Part shown: one piece after another, positions 38,991-46,775 of the stretch | Position numbering within the stretch: the first letter of the stretch is position 1 | How the letters are laid out: each line of letters begins with the position of its first letter | From: UBA1181 sp045601045 | GTDB taxonomy: Bacteria; Bacteroidota; Bacteroidia; Bacteroidales; Paludibacteraceae | Direction: 5' to 3' | Length of the DNA: 64,000 bases | Assembly: GCA_045601045.1 (NCBI GenBank) | Contig: JAZRZA010000026.1 | Coordinates: forward strand, 1-64,000 | Notes under the pieces: generated by a model | Told to the model about the DNA's origin: nothing | The model's input: only the letters and a program-made list of their open reading frames with translations | Database searches by the model: none | Made by a program: the position numbers and the translations under genes

Positions 38991-39974
38991 CTACAATATT
39001 CGATCACTTTTGTATTTGTTCTTTTTGGTGAACTGAGGTTTGAAGCTATAACGCAAATAGACTTCATGACTTCCCCCCGACCTTATCAACTTCGACGTGG
39101 GTAAATCATAAGAATAACCTAACCGGAGTCCACTTATCACATCCATTCCAAGAATGAACACGAAAGCGTCCCCGAAACGATAAGAAATTCCGCCTCTCAC
39201 TCTTTTATTATATTCTAATAAACCCGAAACCTCTGCTTGCCATGATCTAAAGTCCGTCTTCAACATAGCCGACGGTGTCAATGATACTAACGGATTCGAC
39301 GTCGAAAAATTGTATCCACCTGTCAAAAAAAACGACCGAGGCATATACAACAAGTACGATTCGCTTCCCAGATCAATTGTTCCCGAATTCAAATGGAGAA
39401 CTGATAGTCCGATGTAGTATTTCTCGTCAGTGTATAAACAACCGAACGACACATCAAATAACATATCACTTAGATCATCCAAAGTAAAACCAGAAACAAA
39501 AGGATCATTCTCCTTGTGGAATTCATCTCCCATCATCACCTTCCCATCATCACCACCTGTCAAATCAACATTCTTCTTGTCAAACGTGTGGTTAATGAAA
39601 CCGACACTCAATCCAAGACTCAACCTTCCACTCCAAAGTTTCGTTTTATACGAATATTGTAAAAGAACGCTTTGGTTTTTAAACAAACCTATCTCGTCAC
39701 TTGAAAAGACAATTCCAGCGCCATGTATAGATCTCCCCGCCTTAAAAGGCGCATTGAAAGAGAAATAAACATCTTGCGGTCCACCACTGTATCCTGCCCA
39801 CTGTTTCCGGAAAGCACCGAAAACGCTCATCATATCATTCTCCGCCACCGCTGCGGGATTAGTGGTCGTTGGCAACTCCATATACTGGCTAAATTGAGGC
39901 GTCAACTGAGCCATCGAATTCAAAATTGAAATACTCAGAAAAAAACCGATCAATATCAAATTCTTTTTTCTCAT
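38991..39974 (-). CDS. porP: PorP/SprF-family type IX secretion outer-membrane protein
   Basis: A 327-residue beta-barrel protein with signal peptide (MRKKNLILIGFFLSISILNS). The start QLTPQFSQYMELPTTTNPAA is the PorP/SprF signature, and SGGPQDVYFSFNAPF and the C-terminal GGSHEVYLRYSF follow the family. It precedes gldK by 48 bases, the common porP-K-L-M-N order. In Porphyromonas the homologue is required for T9SS secretion and the family binds PorE-type partners. Confidence 0.9.
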   Translation of the reverse strand: MRKKNLILIGFFLSISILNSMAQLTPQFSQYMELPTTTNPAAVAENDMMSVFGAFRKQWAGYSGGPQDVYFSFNAPFKAGRSIHGAGIVFSSDEIGLFKNQSVLLQYSYKTKLWSGRLSLGLSVGFINHTFDKKNVDLTGGDDGKVMMGDEFHKENDPFVSGFTLDDLSDMLFDVSFGCLYTDEKYYIGLSVLHLNSGTIDLGSESYLLYMPRSFFLTGGYNFSTSNPLVSLTPSAMLKTDFRSWQAEVSGLLEYNKRVRGGISYRFGDAFVFILGMDVISGLRLGYSYDLPTSKLIRSGGSHEVYLRYSFKPQFTKKNKYKSDRIL

Positions 39975-40126
39975 ATTCCAACCACCAGTATGAAGAAAAT
40001 CGACAACAATATTACTTCTTTTTACATTAATTCACAAATAAAAATTCTCATTTTTTCAGTGTCACAAAGCACTGGAAAATACATATCATTTAAATTCAGT
40101 GAATTAGTGTTTTATTTTTTTATTCA

Positions 40127-40348
40127 TTAATATTCCTCTTCATTGAAAAGGAAATCCTCTTTACTAGGGTAATCGGGCCAAATATCCTCGATACTCTCAT
40201 ATATTTCTCCCTCGTCCTCCATCTCTTGCAAGTTCTCCAACACTTCCAAAGGAGCTCCAGAGCGAACCGCAAAATCAACCAACTCATCTTTGGTTGCCGG
40301 CCATGGTGCATCTTCCAACTTTGATGCTAATTCTAATGTCCAATACAT
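40127..40348 (-). CDS. DUF2795 small acidic protein
   Basis: A 73-residue acidic protein starting MYWTLELASKLEDAPWPATK and containing DELVDFAVRSGAPLEVLENL, both characteristic of the short DUF2795 proteins common in Bacteroidota. Its function is unknown; the fold is a small helical domain. It lies between porP and a methyltransferase-like gene on the same strand but with gaps of more than 100 bases, so it is probably transcribed alone. The acidic C-terminus (EDFLFNEEEY) is typical. Confidence 0.8.
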   Translation of the reverse strand: MYWTLELASKLEDAPWPATKDELVDFAVRSGAPLEVLENLQEMEDEGEIYESIEDIWPDYPSKEDFLFNEEEY

Positions 40349-40476
40349 AACGAAAAAGAATTAATAGTTTTGTCTCATATTGAGATTTGCAAAAGTATAC
40401 CTTTTTTCATTACGAACAACCATTTGCACAAAAAATTTCGCGTGAATAATATCATTATGTCACACTTTTCTTTGTT

Positions 40477-41244
40477 TCATAGGTGAATTCCAGGAAGATA
40501 CCTGACAAAATAATCTTCTTTTTGCAAAGATGAATCCATAAATGCGATGCCTAAACGGAACAAATCCACCGTGACGCGGACCTGTTCTTCCGCCTGAATC
40601 CGACGCCAAACGGCAGTCGCACGTTCATCCTTATATATATCGTTCATCACCACCACAGTATGGTCATGAAATTTTGGTTTCAAAAGAGCGAAACATGCAT
40701 CCAAATCCTCAGTGCGAGCATTCAAACAGACGAAATCCACTCGCGCCAGTCCAGCCAGCAGAGAAGGAAGATCAGTTTTCGCCGACGAACCTGCCACACG
40801 AACATGCTCAAACCCGGCCTTTCCTAGGAAACGAGAGACATGGCCTGCTAGTTCCGAATTCTCTTCAAACGTCACCACGTCTAACTTGGAATTTGGGGCT
40901 GCCATATACATGGCGGAAATTCCCAAACCCAATTTCAACGAAATCACATTCGAAGGTTTATACTTATTCACCAATCGGAACAGAAGTTCTCCTGTGGCAG
41001 GCGAAACTTCATCACGGCACAGTTCAGAAAGGGCAACCTCCCGGCCATCCACCATCAAACTATGTTTAGATGTTCCGTACAAATTCCGCACCTTTTCGAC
41101 AAGGCTATATTTATAATAAGGTAACTCCTCCCTGATCACATTCGTGACCAAGTCAAAAGCGAACGGTGAATGGACACCGTATCCGCGCCAATGGCGGGAA
41201 CAGAGCAAATACCTCAAATAATTCTTGAAATAGTGGAACGTCAT
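40477..41244 (-). CDS. SAM-dependent methyltransferase-like protein
   Basis: A 255-residue protein starting at the ATG at 41244 (MTFHYFKNYLRYLLCSRHWR); in-frame sequence upstream is not family-like. The N-terminal GYGVHSPFAFDLVTNVI segment is characteristic of a Bacteroidota group annotated as SAM-dependent methyltransferases. A Rossmann-like class I region follows with SNVISLKLGLGISAMYMAAP, where the usual ELGTG-type glycine motif is replaced by KLGLG, and DVVTFEENSELAGHV as the acidic loop. Substrate is unknown. The weakened SAM-binding loop leaves open whether it is catalytic. Confidence 0.65.
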   Translation of the reverse strand: MTFHYFKNYLRYLLCSRHWRGYGVHSPFAFDLVTNVIREELPYYKYSLVEKVRNLYGTSKHSLMVDGREVALSELCRDEVSPATGELLFRLVNKYKPSNVISLKLGLGISAMYMAAPNSKLDVVTFEENSELAGHVSRFLGKAGFEHVRVAGSSAKTDLPSLLAGLARVDFVCLNARTEDLDACFALLKPKFHDHTVVVMNDIYKDERATAVWRRIQAEEQVRVTVDLFRLGIAFMDSSLQKEDYFVRYLPGIHL

Positions 41245-41280
41245 AAATACCGAGACAAACAAATCGCCAAAACAAAAAGA

Positions 41281-41302
41281 GATGGAGACCGAAGCCCCCA
41301 TC
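41281..41302 (-). terminator. terminator of efp
   Basis: On the minus strand GATGG/CCATC plus GGGC/GTCT (with two G-T wobbles) enclose a TTCG tetraloop. A CTCTTTTTGTTTT tract follows. Confidence 0.6.
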
Positions 41303-41324
41303 CCTTATCCTATTTCGCAAGACA

Positions 41325-41891
41325 TTAAGCCTTTACACGCTCGATGTATGATCCATCACGAGTATCAACCAAAATAGTCTCACCCTCGTTGATGAACAAT
41401 GGCACACGAACAGTAGCGCCTGTCTCAACAGTAGCAGGTTTCAAAGTGTTAGTAGCGGTGTCGCCCTTCAAACCTGGCTCTGTGTATGTAACCTTCAACG
41501 GAGTCTTCACTGGCATCTCAGCGAAAAGAACAGACTCTGAAGAAGCGTCGAATACTACCTCAACAACATCACCCTCTTTCATGAAATCAACACCGGTGAT
41601 CAAATCATGACCGATAGGAATTTGCTCGAAAGTCTCTTGGTTCATGAAGATATAATCCTCACCCTCTTTGTACAAGAATTGGTGCTCACGACGCTCCACA
41701 CGAACGTCCTCCAACTTCTCACCAATGTTGAAACGCTTCTCAACAACGAGACCGTTAACAACATTTTTCAATTTAGTACGCATGAAGGTATTACCCTTAC
41801 CTGGCTTTACGTGAAGGAACTCAATACAGAAGTATAGCTTTCCATCCATACGGATACAAGTTCCGTTCTTGATGTCTTGTGAATTAATCAT
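41325..41891 (-). CDS. efp: elongation factor P
   Basis: A 188-residue EF-P that rescues ribosomes stalled at polyproline. The three beta domains are complete. The modifiable lysine is K32 in HVKPGKGNTFMR, and the last domain ends RVPLFINEGETILVDTRDG. No EpmA-type modification gene is in the window. The gene faces away from tyrS and is preceded by a good promoter at 41931-41961. Confidence 0.97.
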   Translation of the reverse strand: MINSQDIKNGTCIRMDGKLYFCIEFLHVKPGKGNTFMRTKLKNVVNGLVVEKRFNIGEKLEDVRVERREHQFLYKEGEDYIFMNQETFEQIPIGHDLITGVDFMKEGDVVEVVFDASSESVLFAEMPVKTPLKVTYTEPGLKGDTATNTLKPATVETGATVRVPLFINEGETILVDTRDGSYIERVKA

Positions 41892-41930
41892 ATTGTTACT
41901 AAAATAATGAATATCCTAATTATGTTGCCA

Positions 41931-41961
41931 CAAAAATAGTGTAAATCCGCAAAATACACAA
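41931..41961 (-). promoter_or_regulatory. efp promoter
   Basis: The minus strand shows TTG (41959-41961), a 20-base spacer and TATTTTTG (41931-41938), close to the Bacteroidota -33/-7 consensus, 40 bases before the ATG. Confidence 0.55.
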
Positions 41962-42011
41962 TAAAAGATGACAAAAAGAGACAAAGTAGTTTTCTTAGGG
42001 AAAAGAATTAC

Positions 42012-42019
42012 TAACTTTG
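42012..42019 (+). promoter_or_regulatory. tyrS -7 promoter box
   Basis: TAACTTTG matches TAnnTTTG on the plus strand, 41 bases before the tyrS ATG. No -33 TTG is clear. Confidence 0.45.
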
Positions 42020-42060
42020 CAGACACAATTTTTGTAACAAATATAAGATAGAATACTAAA

Positions 42061-43356
42061 ATGAATTTTGTTGAGGAACTCAGATGGCGTGGAATGATCC
42101 AAGACATGACGCCTGGCACAGAAGAGCAGTTGAAAAAAGAGATGACTTCGGCTTACTTGGGAATCGACCCAACCGCCGACTCCCTACATATCGGTCACTT
42201 GGTAGGTGTGATGATGTTGCGCCACTTTCAACGTAGCGGACACAAGCCAATCGCTTTGATCGGTGGCGCCACAGGTATGATCGGCGACCCATCCGGCAAA
42301 TCACAAGAGCGTGTTTTAATCGACGAGGAGAAACTCCGCCACAACCAGGAGTGCATCAAGAAGCAATTGGAGAAGTTCTTGGATTTCAACAGCAATGCCG
42401 AGAATGCGGCTGAGTTGGTGAACAATTACGACTGGATGAAGGACTTCACCTTCCTTGATTTCATCAGAAACGTGGGTAAGCTCATCACGGTCAACTACAT
42501 GATGTCCAAGGATTCCGTAAAGAGACGTTTCACATGCGAGAACGGTGCGGACGGTATGTCTTTCACTGAGTTCTCTTACCAATTGTTGCAAGGTTACGAC
42601 TTCGTACACTTGAACAGCACCAAGAACTGCAAACTGCAATTAGGTGGCGCGGATCAATGGGGTAACATCACCACAGGTACCGAGATGATCAGAAAAGTGA
42701 CCGGCAACGAAGCATTTGCCCTCACCTGCCCTCTTATCACTAAAGCGGACGGAAAGAAATTCGGAAAGACAGAATCCGGAAACGTCTGGTTGGACAAGCG
42801 CTACACCTCTCCTTATAAGTTCTACCAATTCTGGCTAAACGTGTCAGACGACGACGCGGAGAAGTACATCAAAATCTTCACCAGTCTTCCAAAGGATGAG
42901 ATCGACGCCCTTATCGAAGAGCAAAAGGCTGCGCCTCACTTGCGTCCGCTCCAAAAGAGATTGGCTCAAGAGATCACAGTCATGGTTCACTCTAAAGAAG
43001 ATTACGACGCAGCAGTGGAGGCATCCAACATCCTATTCGGCAACGCCACTTCAGAATCCTTGAAGAAATTGGACGAAGAGACCCTTCTCTCCGTATTCGA
43101 AGGTGTCCCTCAATTCGAGGTTTCACTTGACGAGATCAAGCAAGGCGTCAAAATGGCTGATCTTTTCACCGACAAGGCCAGCGTATTCCCATCGAAGGGA
43201 GAGTTGAGAAAGTTGGTTCAAGGCGGCGGCGTCTCCATCAACAAAGAAAAAGTAGCGGACTACGACACGACGATCGATGGTTCCTACCTATTGAATAACA
43301 AGTACATACTTGTTCAAAAAGGCAAAAAGAACTACTTCTTGATCATTGCGAAATAA
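42061..43356 (+). CDS. tyrS: tyrosyl-tRNA synthetase
   Basis: A 431-residue class I synthetase. The tyrosine-binding start MNFVEELRWRGMIQDMTPG is typical, the HIGH motif is SLHIGHLVGVMMLRHF (about residue 40), and the KMSKS equivalent is KFGKTESGNVWLD (about residue 235). The C-terminal S4-like RNA-binding region is present (GELRKLVQGGGVSINKEKV). tRNA-Gln lies 91 bases downstream on the same strand. No anomalies. Confidence 0.97.
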   Translation: MNFVEELRWRGMIQDMTPGTEEQLKKEMTSAYLGIDPTADSLHIGHLVGVMMLRHFQRSGHKPIALIGGATGMIGDPSGKSQERVLIDEEKLRHNQECIKKQLEKFLDFNSNAENAAELVNNYDWMKDFTFLDFIRNVGKLITVNYMMSKDSVKRRFTCENGADGMSFTEFSYQLLQGYDFVHLNSTKNCKLQLGGADQWGNITTGTEMIRKVTGNEAFALTCPLITKADGKKFGKTESGNVWLDKRYTSPYKFYQFWLNVSDDDAEKYIKIFTSLPKDEIDALIEEQKAAPHLRPLQKRLAQEITVMVHSKEDYDAAVEASNILFGNATSESLKKLDEETLLSVFEGVPQFEVSLDEIKQGVKMADLFTDKASVFPSKGELRKLVQGGGVSINKEKVADYDTTIDGSYLLNNKYILVQKGKKNYFLIIAK

Positions 43357-43447
43357 AAAAAAGCGAAAAATTTTCGCCAAAACATTTGCAGGTTCAAAAA
43401 TAAGTAGTACCTTTGCAACGCTTTCGGAAAAGAAAGCAACTGAGGAT

Positions 43448-43518
43448 TGTCTCATGGTGTAATGGTAGCACTACAGTTTTTGGTACTGTCTGTCGAGGTT
43501 CGAATCCTCGTGAGACAA
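43448..43518 (+). tRNA. tRNA-Gln (anticodon UUG)
   Basis: TGTCTCA and TGAGACA form the acceptor stem. ACAGT/ACTGT close the anticodon loop TTTTGGT (anticodon UUG), and CGAGG/CCTCG enclose TTCGAAT in the T-arm. CCA is not encoded (ACA follows). The accessory island 43.7-50.9 kb begins just past this gene. Confidence 0.93.
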
Positions 43519-43528
43519 CAAATCCACG

Positions 43529-43556
43529 AAAGGCTCTGAAATTTCAGAGCCTTTTT
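43529..43556 (+). terminator. terminator after tRNA-Gln
   Basis: AAAGGCTCTGAA and TTCAGAGCCTTT pair in a 12-bp stem followed by TTATTTTTA on the plus strand. The remaining gap to 43768 holds only a weak GACC/GGTC dyad at 43641-43659, flanked by T-runs on both strands. Confidence 0.85.
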
Positions 43557-43768
43557 ATTTTTACTTGCAAATCACTCCCCCAATATGAGCTAAGCGAGCA
43601 TGAATTGGTTGAGGAGATTGAGAAGGTATAAAAAGAGTAAGACCGGGATCGGGATGGTCCTGTTCTTGTTTTTTACCCTCAAACATCAATGTGAATATAT
43701 TAAAAATTGATGATGTCTTTCTACTTTATCCTTCGACCTCTATTGATATAATCTGATTGATCAGAATA

Positions 43769-44974
43769 CTACTTTATTATCTTACATTTCAACTGTATAT
43801 CTTTCCCTTTCCTTTTTGAAGCATAGGTCCAACTAAAAGGTGTACCAAAATGAACAATGTTTTCAGGTTTCAGCAGCTCATTTGTATATTCATCAATCGT
43901 ATGAATATAGATGTCAGTATCATCTGAAATAAGAATATATTCTGCCAATTGATCTTTTGAACGTATTTTCCCACCAAATCCACCAAGCACCCAGCGAACT
44001 AATATTTTCATGTATGGAACAAGAGCTTTTGTTAACAGATCCTTTTTTTCTCCGAAATCCCTCAAATTGCCATGAACCTGGAACTCTTTCAAAAGTTCTC
44101 TCAGATTTTCATCACTAGGATTCAAAACATCCGCAAAAGCATCAGCGTCATACTGATGTACACTTACGGATTTCTCGTTTGTTTTTTTGCAACTAATGGT
44201 GTAATGGTCTTCGTTCCTATTGGAATCTCTGTATTTAACATATACAATAACATCCGTCTTTGGGTTTCCTCCTGACTCTAAATTGCCAATAATCTTTTTA
44301 TCAGAAGTGGCATCAATTCTTAGGATCTTACACTTGTCAACATCAGGAAGCAGAAAATCAACAATTTTCTTAAAAACATTGTATTGAACACCAACCTTTA
44401 CACCATCATCAGCAATCCATCTTTCAAAGTTTTCCGAATCACTTAAAACAGACGCTATCATAGATTCAAAGTCATTGCCTATCAAATCTTTTTGTTGTCC
44501 TTTATTTAACTGGCTGGTTCCGTATTCGACAATTGAATCATGAACTTCATTTTGGCTTAAGACATCATCTATTGCAGAATAATAGACAGGCTTTTTCTGA
44601 GAAATCTTCGTCTTATAATTTTTGAAATTTTTCAATTCCTTTTCTTCTATACCATCGGGGTAGATAAGAACAGATTTACTAATCGCATGGTCTATCTGCT
44701 TAATGTGGAAGCTATCCCATTGCTGCTCTTTAACTCGATCATGACGAAATGAGGTAGTTATATTAATAATCCACTTACTATCATCAAAAAAAGTTATTAG
44801 AAAATTACAATAAAATTGGTTGGGATCACAACCCTCATATCCACATGTATATTTCTTTTCGTAGTGCTTAATTAGACGTTTTTCCTTACAATAGTCGATG
44901 ATTTGCTCTAATGATTTAATGGCATTTTGCCCATGTTGAGAGCGTCCGCTATTATCTAACTCGTTCTTGCTCAT
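43769..44974 (-). CDS. MspI-like type II restriction endonuclease with an extra N-terminal domain
   Basis: A 401-residue protein directly after a cytosine methyltransferase gene (6-base gap). Residues from about 133 on resemble the MspI endonuclease family: SGGNPKTDVIV (MspI GGSPKTD), KSVSVHQYDAD (MspI KVSIAEYDVE), the LLTKALVPYMKILVRW segment and the end FGTPFSWTYASKRKGK (MspI FGTGLNWTYASGSKAKK). The catalytic aspartate would be D241 and the lysine K263. The position of MspI Asn117 appears to be Ser261. About 130 extra N-terminal residues, including a TSFRHDRVKEQQWDSFHIK segment, are absent from the 262-residue MspI. It would cut unmodified CCGG-type sites. The comparison is from memory, not an alignment. 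Confidence 0.75.
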   Translation of the reverse strand: MSKNELDNSGRSQHGQNAIKSLEQIIDYCKEKRLIKHYEKKYTCGYEGCDPNQFYCNFLITFFDDSKWIINITTSFRHDRVKEQQWDSFHIKQIDHAISKSVLIYPDGIEEKELKNFKNYKTKISQKKPVYYSAIDDVLSQNEVHDSIVEYGTSQLNKGQQKDLIGNDFESMIASVLSDSENFERWIADDGVKVGVQYNVFKKIVDFLLPDVDKCKILRIDATSDKKIIGNLESGGNPKTDVIVYVKYRDSNRNEDHYTISCKKTNEKSVSVHQYDADAFADVLNPSDENLRELLKEFQVHGNLRDFGEKKDLLTKALVPYMKILVRWVLGGFGGKIRSKDQLAEYILISDDTDIYIHTIDEYTNELLKPENIVHFGTPFSWTYASKRKGKDIQLKCKIIK

Positions 44975-44980
44975 GTCAAC

Positions 44981-46198
44981 TTATTCTTGTCCAACAATTG
45001 TGTTTACCACGCTTTCTGCAAGTCTCTGAACCACAGGAACAGCTACTGAGTTTCCAAATTGATGATACATCTGTGTTCTAGAAACAGGAACTCGAAAATC
45101 CTTTGGATAACCCATGATGGCTTTACATTCATTTTCCGTGAGTAGTCTCAATCCAGTATCACCACCACGGACAAATGTACCTGTTATTCTTTGAATCTTA
45201 TGATAAGAAGCACAAAGTGTTTTTACTGGGAAATCCGAATTCGAATCAATAATTTGTGGGTGCCCGTCATCCTTTTTGAATATATAACTTTTTTGCAGAT
45301 GCTCTGATATACAAGGACCATGAGCTTCTGTTTCCACAAACTTTCCTATACCTACTTTTTCGCCAGTCCCCTCTGGTATTTGATAATTCGTAGTGTCAAT
45401 ATCGTTTCTAAACCCAATAAAATACAGACGTTTTCTTTCTTGAGGGACACCAAAATCAGCACTATTCAAAACCTTAGGATATACTTTGTAATTCAATTCG
45501 TTTTGAAGCACATCCATAATGGTTTCATACGTCTTTCCCTCTTCATGAGTTAGAAGACCTGGTACATTTTCAAGGATAAAAGCCCTAGGATGTTTTACTC
45601 TTATAATCTCTGCTATATAAAAGAACAATGTACCTTGGGTTCTGTGTCTAAATCCTTCTCGCTTGCCAATTGAGCTAAATGGTTGACAGGGGAAACCTCC
45701 AGTCAAAACATCGAAGTCAGGAATAAAATTCGGATCTATCTTCGTAATATCGCCGAATGGAACATCACCGTAGTTTTCATAATATGTCTTTTGAGCACTT
45801 TCATCCCATTCAGAAGAAAATAAACATTCTCCTCCTACATTTTGCAATGCCATACGGAAACCGCCAATTCCTGCAAACAAATCAATAAATGTAAATCTAA
45901 TATTATCATTTGACTGGAACTGTTTCTTTCTCATTTCTGACAACAACTGTTCCTTCAACTTATCACATTTCACATCAAGGCAAATAGACCAAAGTTTTAA
46001 AACTTCCTCCGCTTTATCAACATAGTTATGCTCAAAGCCAAATCCAGTATTCCATAAATGAAGATGTTGAGTTACTAATGCAGCTTGTTCATCATAACTA
46101 ATTAATGACCCATTCGAATCTAACAATGAAACAGGAATGTCATTAACATTCATTTGCTTTAAAGCCTTCTCTATATGTTTTCTTATCTGAAAAATCAT
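44981..46198 (-). CDS. DNA (cytosine-5) methyltransferase, M.MspI-like
   Basis: A 405-residue C5 methyltransferase. Motif I is FIDLFAGIGGFRMALQNVGG (about residue 103), motif IV carries the catalytic cysteine in GGFPCQPFSSIGKREGF, motif VI is ENVPGLL, motif VIII is FGVPQERKRLYFIGF, and motifs IX-X are GNSVAVPVV. The target-recognition region (SEHLQKSYIFKKDDGHP, TLCASYHKIQRITGTFVRGG) closely recalls M.MspI, which methylates the outer C of CCGG, so the same specificity is likely. About 100 N-terminal residues precede the catalytic domain. It is the first gene of a two-gene restriction-modification operon. Confidence 0.9.
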   Translation of the reverse strand: MIFQIRKHIEKALKQMNVNDIPVSLLDSNGSLISYDEQAALVTQHLHLWNTGFGFEHNYVDKAEEVLKLWSICLDVKCDKLKEQLLSEMRKKQFQSNDNIRFTFIDLFAGIGGFRMALQNVGGECLFSSEWDESAQKTYYENYGDVPFGDITKIDPNFIPDFDVLTGGFPCQPFSSIGKREGFRHRTQGTLFFYIAEIIRVKHPRAFILENVPGLLTHEEGKTYETIMDVLQNELNYKVYPKVLNSADFGVPQERKRLYFIGFRNDIDTTNYQIPEGTGEKVGIGKFVETEAHGPCISEHLQKSYIFKKDDGHPQIIDSNSDFPVKTLCASYHKIQRITGTFVRGGDTGLRLLTENECKAIMGYPKDFRVPVSRTQMYHQFGNSVAVPVVQRLAESVVNTIVGQE

Positions 46199-46217
46199 CT
46201 TAAATACATTTGAAACA

Positions 46218-46247
46218 CAAAGTTACTAAAGTATATTTGAGGTGCAA
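46218..46247 (-). promoter_or_regulatory. promoter of the restriction-modification operon
   Basis: The minus strand reads TTG (46245-46247), 19 bases, then TAACTTTG (46218-46225), a good match to the Bacteroidota consensus. The ATG of the methyltransferase is 20 bases further. Confidence 0.6.
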
Positions 46248-46321
46248 GTATTGTTCAAAGACAATATAAAACAGATTGGAGCAACATCATACACAGTTGA
46301 GCGATTCCCCTTTCTGTTTAA

Positions 46322-46438
46322 TCATACCCTTCTATTTTGATTTTCTTCTGTTACTTCATCAATGCTCATGCCAGGGCCATCATCTTCAGCGATCTTTGCA
46401 AGAACCCAGAGATAATCTATTTTGTTCTTAATTTCCAT
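46322..46438 (-). CDS. 38-residue hypothetical protein
   Basis: A short ORF with ATG at 46436-46438 and TGA at 46322-46324. The product begins MEIKNKIDYLWVLAKIAEDD, continues GPGMSIDEVTEEN and is acidic. It is preceded by an exact TATATTTG promoter box at 46459-46466, which supports expression. It could be a complete small protein or the surviving N-terminus of a longer one. I do not recognise the family. It is the only coding candidate found in the 577-base gap 46199-46775. Confidence 0.4.
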   Translation of the reverse strand: MEIKNKIDYLWVLAKIAEDDGPGMSIDEVTEENQNRRV

Positions 46439-46458
46439 GTATTCAGAATTTATTCTTA

Positions 46459-46466
46459 CAAATATA
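46459..46466 (-). promoter_or_regulatory. -7 promoter box upstream of the 38-residue ORF
   Basis: TATATTTG on the minus strand, 20 bases before the ATG. A -33 element is not evident. Confidence 0.35.
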
Positions 46467-46526
46467 CATAATACCTATGCATGTTAAGGACACATGTTTC
46501 ATAAAAATGCCCCACCGTCCACCATC

Positions 46527-46547
46527 CCATCAAACACTTATATATGA
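46527..46547 (+). repeat. 21-bp motif, copy 1
   Basis: CCATCAAACACTTATATATGA here matches 50320-50340 at 20 of 21 bases. A second shared motif (CCGAGGAGGAGAA, 46597-46609) recurs as CCGAAGAGGAGAA at 50484-50496. Confidence 0.6.
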
Positions 46548-46560
46548 AGCAGTAAAAGCC

Positions 46561-46695
46561 CATGGTATCTAAACTTGGAGTAATCCAGACCATGAGCCGA
46601 GGAGGAGAAGTATGATAGTGCTAAAGACCACAAACAGAAAAACCGAATCACTAGCTTCTTATTTTTTGCCCCAATGACAGATATTGTCGTTGGGG
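46561..46695 (+). ncRNA. putative structured non-coding RNA or orphan leader with terminator
   Basis: CATGGT (46561-46566) pairs with ACCATG (46589-46594). Inside is a TTGGA/TCCAG stem closed by a GTAA (GNRA-type) tetraloop at 46580-46583. Further on, CCCCAATGACA (46669-46679) pairs with TGTCGTTGGGG (46685-46695) and is followed by ATTATTTTTT, a plus-strand terminator. No ORF lies between. This may be a small RNA or the leader of a lost gene, since a related leader precedes the DUF3871 fragment at 50536. Confidence 0.35.
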
Positions 46696-46705
46696 ATTAT
46701 TTTTT
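46669..46705 (+). terminator. plus-strand terminator in the island
   Basis: An 11-bp stem with one G-T wobble and a 5-base loop, followed by a T-rich tract. It terminates a plus-strand transcript that contains no recognisable gene. Confidence 0.7.
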
Positions 46706-46775
46706 ACTGGACTCTGTATTGGCAAGCATAACAAAGGGCACGGCAATTCTAACACCGTACCCTTTGTCCTCATAC

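Noticed and set aside
43413..43631. A 72-codon frame across tRNA-Gln
   Set aside because: It translates the tRNA and its terminator; the residue pattern is the usual false ORF over a tRNA.
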